Shown piece by piece: positions 56,985 to 64,000 of a DNA stretch of 64,000 bases. Position 1 is the first letter of the stretch. Each line of letters starts with the position of its first letter. Under the pieces are notes generated by a model that worked only from the letters and a program-made list of their open reading frames with translations, had not been told where the DNA came from and ran no database searches. The DNA lies in NCBI GenBank assembly GCA_003024175.1, contig MDYQ01000448.1, positions 62,001 through 126,000 of the forward strand. The letters are read 5' to 3'. The DNA is from Planoprotostelium fungivorum (Eukaryota > Evosea > Variosea > Cavosteliida > Cavosteliaceae). Made by a program: the position numbers and the translations under genes.

Positions 56985-57301
56985 TAAATTCTTCACGTTG
57001 TGTGCGTCTCACAGTTCCTGCGCTAACAAAGAAGGAGCTGTCTAGGTCATAGACTCTCTCTAATGAGGAGAGTTTATTGTGATCATCTCTGTAATATACC
57101 ACTGGCCCTGCAGATGGATGGCACCCCGGTGGAAGCTGCGCTCTTCAACCAGCATCTCGTTCCACAAGTATCAAAGGCCCACTGCTATACTCAGAACTCT
57201 TCTCTCATCTACAACTCACCACTTGACAGTCCGAACGAGCGAAGCATCGGTTTTGACAGTCCGCCGGGCTGAAAACAGTCATCGTCTGCAGTGTCGTCTA
57301 T
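56985..57301. other. Intergenic region with an orphan open frame
   Basis: A 69-codon plus-strand frame (57063-57272) includes QMDGTPVEAALFNQHLVPQ and looks somewhat protein-like, but no start, family or splice partner is clear. It may be a decayed exon. The rest shows nothing. Confidence 0.3.
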
Positions 57302-58793
57302 TCACCTGGATGCTGATATGAGACCATTGGGTAGATCATTCATGGGGCGATCGATGAATTCGATGGGTCCGTGAGATCCCACGCGACTGAGTATGGGCCA
57401 TCTCATCTTCTTGCTGATGAGATCGACCAACAGATCGGCCATGACTCGATTTCCATAGGTGTTGGGGTGGCCGTCGCAGCCCATCTGGTTGCTGGTGAGG
57501 GCGGGAATGTTGACGTAGTGGGCTCCGTTGGCAGAGCTGACCTGGAGGGGTCATGACGTGTGATGACGTCATACCATCACCTTGGATACGGCGTCACAGA
57601 ATGCTCCTTCGACCATTCCACCGCACAGGGTGAAGACGGTGACCTAGGTGTGTCAGAAGAATCGAGGAGAATTCGAATTACGTTTGCATAGCGGGCGCGT
57701 AAGTCCTTGATGAACTGAGTGTACCCCGCGGCGAAGGTATCAAGGCTCGGTGCCGGCTGAACTTCAACTCAGTTTTCATTCGAATTTCACTGTATCTCAC
57801 GTTCCCATTGTGATCGTTCGTTCCCAAGTTGATCACCACCGCCTGCGGTACCCAACTCTTGAAATTCCACTTGGATTTCGCATCGGTTCCCAGGGTCTGA
57901 TTGTACAAGGTGGGCATGACTGGGGGAGGTAGACCGCAGCAGTTCTGTACCATACCCCTACCAGACCAAGAGACTCTCGTCACGTCGGCAGCCAAATCGG
58001 TCGCCGTCATTCGAACGTAATTGTCGAAGGCACTCTCTGATTCGATCAGTTTCCCGCGTGGATAGAGATTCGAAATTCGAATTCACCCCAAGCACCGTTG
58101 GGACCGTTACCGCTGCAGGGAACGGAAGGAGGGATGACACCGTAGCCACAAGTGATTGAATCTCCCACGAACTCGATGCGTCTCTTGCTGGAAATAAATC
58201 TACCGAATTTGCCCTGATCAGCGATGCGGACCGACTTAAGGGTGGCCACCTGTGGAATGAGGATATAAAGAGAGATATAGGGTCTCACGGAGGTGAGTTC
58301 GGCCTCGTTCTTCTTGTAGATCTCGATGTTGTGCCAGGTATTAGGGTCCAGGTTCGAAGCGATCTGAGATTCGCATCAGTAGATGTCGGTGTGCGACGAG
58401 ACGTATTTCACCCTGGTAAAATCTTGGGAATTCATCTGGATGGAGTTGATGGGTTGATTGTCTACGATTATCTCATAGAATCCAGCTGACTGCAATAAGA
58501 CATCTAGGAAAGATGTGTTAGAGATCCTCAATCTGATCTGACTTCTCTTAGCAAAATTGAACTCATGGTCTTGTTCAAACCTGAATGCCAGGCCAATCAA
58601 ATCGTCTCGTGGTTCCTTGAACTTCAGAACGACCCAGAAAATTGATTCTATAGTCAGTTCCATCGATGATAAGACCTCCATTAACGCTACCCATCGGAGA
58701 GATCTTCAGAGCATTAATGGATTGTACATCAGCCCGAATGATAGAAACGATGGAGAGCAACAGAATGAGTAGGGCTTTCATCATTTCCCCCAT
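57302..58793 (-). CDS. Secreted SGNH/GDSL esterase, CE2-like
   Basis: The start at 58793 gives MGEMMKALLILLLSIVSIIR, a signal peptide. The N-terminal half is a beta-sandwich-like region (GGLIIDGTDYRINFLGRSEV, then QIRLRISNTSF). The C-terminal SGNH hydrolase domain has block I FVGDSITCGYG (catalytic Ser), block II SGRGM (Gly), block III VINLGTNDHNGN (Asn) and block V DGHPNTYGNRVMADLLVDLI (Asp-His). A jelly-roll plus SGNH fold is the plan of carbohydrate esterase family 2, which removes acetyl groups from polysaccharides. About seven introns. The nearby GH71 glucanase supports a role in digesting cell-wall glycans. Other GDSL lipases are the alternative. Confidence 0.85.
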
Positions 58794-59248
58794 CCTCTTC
58801 GGCGATCGTTGTGTAAAATGACACCATGGGTGTCATTCACGTTGTAGAATCTAATCAATATGGATCCATTTCTGGCGTAATTCATTCTCATTTATTGATT
58901 GAGGCTGGCGAACTACCGCTCTATTAGAAGGGTCGTTGAAGCAGCGATCGCTGGTAGGTAGAATCGGGGAGATACGGCCGTTGCTGCTGGTGTGTTTCTA
59001 ATTTAAGCCTCGAGTTGAGGGAATATCCTGATTGTTCCTGAGGATCAATCTCAGCTCCGCTACACTACAAGAGGCTGTTTTATTCCGCACATCACCAAGC
59101 TCTCAATTGCGACAACAGAAGAGAGTCAATTATACACTCTCAGTCGGCTCTTCTCTACACAGATATATCACAGGAGATCTCAGTAGCCTTGAGCATATCT
59201 TCAGATACACATCAAGACCAAGTGACTCTCACTGTTAAGAGAGCAGCC
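58794..59248. other. Divergent intergenic region
   Basis: This stretch separates the esterase start from the C2-protein start. It contains one CGTTGTAGA copy (58840-58848) outside any known intron. No coding frame is convincing. Confidence 0.4.
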
Positions 59249-62200
59249 ATGACTGGCTCAGCCAGCCCGGTACCATTGAGGCTCACTAAGACTCCAACAG
59301 TGACTATCCCAAAATCTAGAAGAAAGATCTTCAATATAGATGTCAGGGACTGCTGCTTCAACGAAGAAGGTTCGTGCCGCATCTCATTTTCTGGTCGCCT
59401 CACATCACCTGTGGATGATGTTGACTTCCGACAGGAAACTACTTCCTAACGTGCACTCTGGATTGGACATCAAGAGATCGATCCGGAACACCAACAGACA
59501 AGAAGAACATCGGCGCAACATTTCGAACCGAGGTATGTCGGTGCCAGGTTCATCGCTCACCACTGCAAGGTCTCATCCTACACCAAGACTCCAGACTTCA
59601 AAAACAACAATTTTCAATTTCGCATCAACTCCACAGTATCGACATCACCCACATCAAAGACAGGCACCCCCGATCCTTTCAACAGCCCAAAGTTGAGACC
59701 GGGTGGCTCTCGCAGCAACCTTTTTGATGAGTTGAACGGACCATCGATCATCTTGGAAGCATTTCAAGTGGTAGAAGGTAGTGAGTGTTCTCCCTCCATC
59801 TTCTCACACGGAAAAGGTAAGAATGATGCCTTCGTGGTAGGTGCATGCAGACTGTCTCTCTCTAAATTCATGGGACAATTGTTAAGAGGAGAACAACTCC
59901 CCCTTCCCATCCGATTGAAACGTCCTCTCACCAACGACACTCACGACACACCTCTCCATCACACGGAAAAGTGAAGAGTCCATCATGATCTCATCCTCTA
60001 ACCACCTGCAGTGATGGCATCGACACACTCCATCTCGAAGAGAACCCGCAAGTGCTGCACGTGGGTGTGGCCAACATGCTGGTGTCCATTTTGGAGAACT
60101 CTGGCCCCATCTCCGCACAGTCCGACGTTATGACTTCCCTTCCATTCCACAACGACGACGACGTGACGCCATGCATCCACTTCACCGAGAATTTCACGGT
60201 AAGTGACGTGGTCGAGGTCGATAAGGGAGACGAGGGGAATGCACTCCAGGGCGACACGAAGGGTCACACTTTAGAGGGTGGCAGAGACGGTTCAAAGTAC
60301 TCGTTCGAGGTGAAATGAGTGTGCCTGATGACGTGCTGATGAGAAAGGTCACCGTTCACTGTCTCGTCAACTTACCCACCAGCGAGGGTGGAAAATTATT
60401 CTCACCGTTTTTCATTTGTAAGACAACGAAGGACGCCAGAATGAAGAAACCAGCGAAAGCTGCCACGTTCGCCGTTGAGAACGCCAGGTGAGAGGAGAGA
60501 CGTTTCATCCGTTCAAATTTCAAGGCACGCCATTTGGCGGGAAAAACTCGTCGTCGATGCGGAGTACGAGGAGGTGAAGGAGGGCTTGGGTCTATTTTTA
60601 GCCATCATCGATTCCGTCACGAGGAAGTACATCGGAAAATGCATCGTACCCGTGGACAATCTCGTCTTCGGTGAACAGTATCCTCTACATCTCCTTTCCT
60701 TCTCTTCTTTCCTTCATTCAGACAAGATACAATCTGGGTATCCTCATCAATCGAGACAATTCCTTCCTCATCATCTCTCTGTGTGCAGAATACGATCCCA
60801 GGGATGAGATCTACCTCTTCCAGCACATTCCAGATCTGTTACGTCTGAAGGTGATCACCCTTCTCATCACTCCGCTGATGGTGACAGATCTTCCTGCGTG
60901 GGTTTCAGAGGAACATCGTGTCACCAGGAACAACCATCATCGCGGTGGTCAAGATGATGGAAGACGTGGACGTCTATCGAAGAAACATCTCACGATCCAT
61001 CTCTCAGGTGACATTCACCTCTCTCCTCCTTCTCAATCTATCAGAAAATCTTGCCCAGTCAGCCCTTCAACACGGTCGCTCTCGACTCACCTGACCCCTT
61101 CGGTTCTCTCACGCCCACGTCTCACCGAGTCACTGTACCATCAGAAGATACAGAAGAGGGAACAATATGGAACGAGACGATCCAATTCACTGTACATAAG
61201 GTGAGGTGGGTTTAAGGGTTTCGATCTGACGAAGGACAGGATAAGATCGTTCCGAAGAAATCTGTGTTTGCCATCGAATATTACTCGATCCAACACACGT
61301 CAGAGGGGAAGTTGGTCACGTCAGATATGATCCATTACGTGGGGTACTCCATTTTGTACTTGCGAGATATCCTCGATCCAGAAGTACCGGAGGGTGTGGT
61401 GGCATCATTCGCCGATATTTCCGTTACTTTCAGCGATCGACACGAGAGCAACGACAACTTCCTGCACATGGATGCTCTCAAATTTACATCCAAAGGTTAC
61501 ATCGACTATCTGCAGAGGTGAAGAATTATCTCGTCCTCCGTTCACCATCATCAGATGCATGGCAGAATCTTCCAATGGGAAAGTAGAAACTGAAGGGAGG
61601 AGGAGCAAGAATGCCAGTCCCAATCCTTCTCGATTGAAAGGATCGAATACAAGCACTCCCGAGATGAAGAGAAGAGAACAAGAGACGAAGAAGAACGGGA
61701 CATACAGCCTGGGAGAGAAAGAGGTGAGAGGAGGGCAGGAGAGGGCTGACAGAGTTCAGCTGCAGATGATCAAAGAACAGCAAGAGTGGGTGCTACAGGA
61801 GACGAGGAGAATCGAAGAAGAGAGAAGGAGGATGGAAGAGGGGAGGAGAGAGGAGGAGGCGAAGAGAAGGAAGGAAGAAGAGAGGAGGAGAGAAGAAGAA
61901 GAGAGGAGGAGAGAAGGAGAAGAGAGGAGGAGAGAAGAAGAAGAGAGGAGACTCGAAGAACGTCTCAGACTGTTCGAGGGAAAGATGAGAGCAGAATCGG
62001 AGATGAGAATCAGGGAAGAGATGGTGAATCCATCGTGTAATCAGAGTGAACTGAGAGGGACAGATGAGAGAGAAGAGGAGAGAGGGAGAGGATGTGAGGG
62101 AGGAGGATGAAGTGATCAAGTTGCTCAAGAGTCAACTGGGTGAGGGACACACGAGACGGTCGAGTGAAAGAGGAACAGAGAAAGAGAGAGAGGAGCACCG

Positions 62201-64000
62201 ATTGGATGTCGAAAGACAGGCCTCTATACAGAACGAACTTGTACAGGTAAGAGAAGAACGGAAGATTAAAGAATGGAATTTGAAGAAGGATAGAGCTTGC
62301 GAACTACAGCAGACACGTTGAGGATCGAAATCGAATCACAAAAGAGGAACGAGCAGACAAGAGCATCTACCAGTTCATCTCAAATAGCAGATCTGATTTC
62401 GAAGAATCAAACGTTGACGGTGCGTAATTCATCTAGGATCAACACCAACGATGGTTGCATACGAGATGAAAGAACTGACGATATGATAGAGAGAAATCGA
62501 AGAGCTGAAGCATTCAGAGGCGAAGGAGTCACCCAACTTGAGGCCCCTCGAATTTGCGGACGATGGTCCGAGATCGGCAATGGTATCGGATGACATTACT
62601 GCCCTACGCCGGAGGACCTGGCAGCAGGTACGTCCTTCTACAACGAGCGACAGACTGACGGGAGCAGATGGAAGAGATCACGAAACTGAAGGAGGAATTG
62701 GAGGAGATGAGGCGATACCAGAGGACCGTGTTCAAGCAAGAAGAGATCATCGGGAGATTAAATTCCCACCTCCAGACCACCATCGATGATTCTCAGAGGG
62801 AGAGATCAGATAAGGAAGTGAAGCACAGAGAGATCCAGAGGGTGAGATGAAAGAGAGATGAAGCTGATGGAGGCAGCTGCTTCAAGTGATTGGTACCCTC
62901 GAGACACGATTGTCTCAGCTTCCTTTGGAGAAGGAGAAAGAGAACGAACTGAGCGAGATCATCAAACAGAAGGAGGAGCAATTGAGCGAGATACTGAAGG
63001 AGAAGGAGAATCAATTGAACGAATTGCAGAGGGTTTACACTCAAGAGAAGGACAGCTGGGGCGATGAGAAACGAGAGCTGACGAAAGCACGAGTGGAGAT
63101 GGAGAGAAGCTTGGAAGAGAATAACAAGGAGATAGAAGAGAAGAACAAGGAGATAGAAGAGAAGAACAAGGAGATAGAAGAGAAGAACAAGGAGATAGGA
63201 GAGAAGAGAAAGGAGATAGAAGAGACGAACAAGATGATCGAGGAGACGAATAAGAGGATCATTCAGTCGAACGAGACGATGGGAGAGAAGATGGAAGCGA
63301 TCGAGAGCATGGAGAGGGAGAGGGAAGAGAAGGAGAGGAAGATGGATGACATGCAGAAGAAGATGGAACAGATGAAGGGAGAAAAGTCAGCGATGGAAGA
63401 GAAGATGAAGGAGATGCAGAAGGTCATCGATACACTCAGATCCGAACAAGACAAGAAGAGGTGAGATTTTAACGATGGAGAAATGATTGATGGGAGCAGG
63501 GATCGCATCAAATTGACACAATCCTCCGGGGGATACGACTCCATCATGAGCCCACCCATCAGTCTGGGTCTCGATCCAAACAAGATCACCAGTCTCATGG
63601 TATCCATTTCATCCTATCTTCTCCCTCTCACACTCTCAGGACATGTACGCCGCATTCATCCCACAGAATCCTCCCAACACAGCAGAGACACAACCGAGGC
63701 CTTCATCGAACGAACCCGTATCCAGAAGCACCAGACGCCTCCGCAGCGCCGGCGAGAGATCCCACAGTTTCGTAGATCTGGTCAAGACGGATCCTGCCAG
63801 ATCCCCCAGATCCCCCAGATCGAACACCAATCCACCCAAAGTAGAGAGTGGAGAACTGAAGACGATCACGCGGTCGAAATCGACGACCATGGCCGAATTG
63901 GAGCAGAGTATCATGGCCAGCGAGATGAAGAAGGGAGAGGAAGAGAAAAAGGTGACCCAAGATGACAGCGGCAAGAAGAGGGAGGAGGAGCTGACACGGA
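59249..64000 (+). CDS. C2-domain and long coiled-coil protein, CCDC33-like (partial)
   Basis: From ATG at 59249 the protein opens with VTIPKSRRKIFNIDVRDCCF. An intron joins it in phase to NYFLTCTLDWTSRDRSG. The first C2-like region continues FKNNNFQFRINS, then IILEAFQVVEG and VVGACRLSLSKFM. A second C2-like unit holds KVTVHCLVNLPTSEGGKLFS, AIWREKLVVDAEYEEVKEGL, GLFLAIIDSVTRKYIGKC, and later TIWNETIQFTVHK and KSVFAIEYYSIQHT. After about 61.5 kb it is highly charged coiled coil with tandem EEKNKEI units (63100-63220). A Ser/Pro/Arg-rich region is still open at the window end. C2 domains followed by coiled coil recall CCDC33. The name is tentative and the gene is truncated by the window edge. 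Confidence 0.6.

Overview
The window is eukaryotic nuclear DNA from a very gene-dense, intron-rich protist. About 28 protein genes lie on both strands, usually a few hundred bases or less apart. Most are cut by short introns of about 35-70 nt with GTGAG-type donors and no clear polypyrimidine tract. Several features suggest an amoebozoan: an SH2-domain kinase of the Shk type known from Dictyostelium, an LRR-PP2C signalling fusion, an F-box LRR protein, a RhoGAP and secreted fungal-wall enzymes. A fungus-eating protosteloid amoeba (a Planoprotostelium-like variosean) would fit, but this is inference. I saw no tRNA, rRNA, CRISPR array, transposon or virus-like element.

Layout. 0.25-3.0 kb: RhoGAP protein (+). 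3.1-3.8 kb: cytochrome b561-like membrane protein (+). 3.9-7.8 kb: Pro/Gln-rich, coiled-coil, helical-repeat protein, weakly ATRIP-like (-). 8.1-9.5 kb: RFC2 (+). 9.6-11.4 kb: F-box LRR protein (-). 12.2-15.6 kb: LRR-PP2C-ubiquitin-like-EVH1 fusion (-), divergent from ABITRAM (+, 15.8-16.6 kb). 16.7-17.2 kb: LYR-motif protein (-). 17.3-19.0 kb: CTU2 (+). 19.1-19.8 kb: secreted protein (-). 20.3-22.5 kb: TUP1 (+). 22.7-23.6 kb: LSM4 (+), convergent with a Sel1-repeat protein (-, to 25.7 kb). 25.8-26.8 kb: two unrecognised small genes that may overlap tail to tail. 27.1-30.9 kb: large single-pass surface protein (-). 31.3-32.9 kb: proteasome lid subunit RPN5 (+). 32.9-37.2 kb: long coiled-coil protein (-). 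37.5-38.5 kb: microbial-type PARG (-). 38.7-39.7 kb: CTDNEP1/Dullard-like phosphatase (-). 40.0-41.2 kb: multipass membrane protein (+). 41.6-44.0 kb: Shk kinase (+). 44.4-45.2 kb: RPS2 (+). 45.8-51.6 kb: BRM/SNF2 ATPase (+). 51.8-52.8 kb: proteasome alpha subunit PSMA4 (-). 52.9-53.8 kb: PDCD7/U11-59K-like protein (+). 54.1-58.8 kb: a secretory cluster of a GH71 glucanase, a small secreted protein and a GDSL/CE2-like esterase. 59.2 kb to the end: C2 plus coiled-coil protein (+), running off the window.

The genes do not form one pathway. Most are conserved housekeeping (replication clamp loader, tRNA thiolation, splicing, proteasome, ribosome, chromatin), mixed with signalling genes and one plausible feeding-related secretory cluster. 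The most unusual genome-level signal is a recurring half-palindrome, ATCTACAACG or its complement, found inside many short introns in unrelated genes. Sometimes its TTGTAG forms the 3' splice site itself, and sometimes two halves make a hairpin. It comes with candidate introns as short as 16-24 nt.
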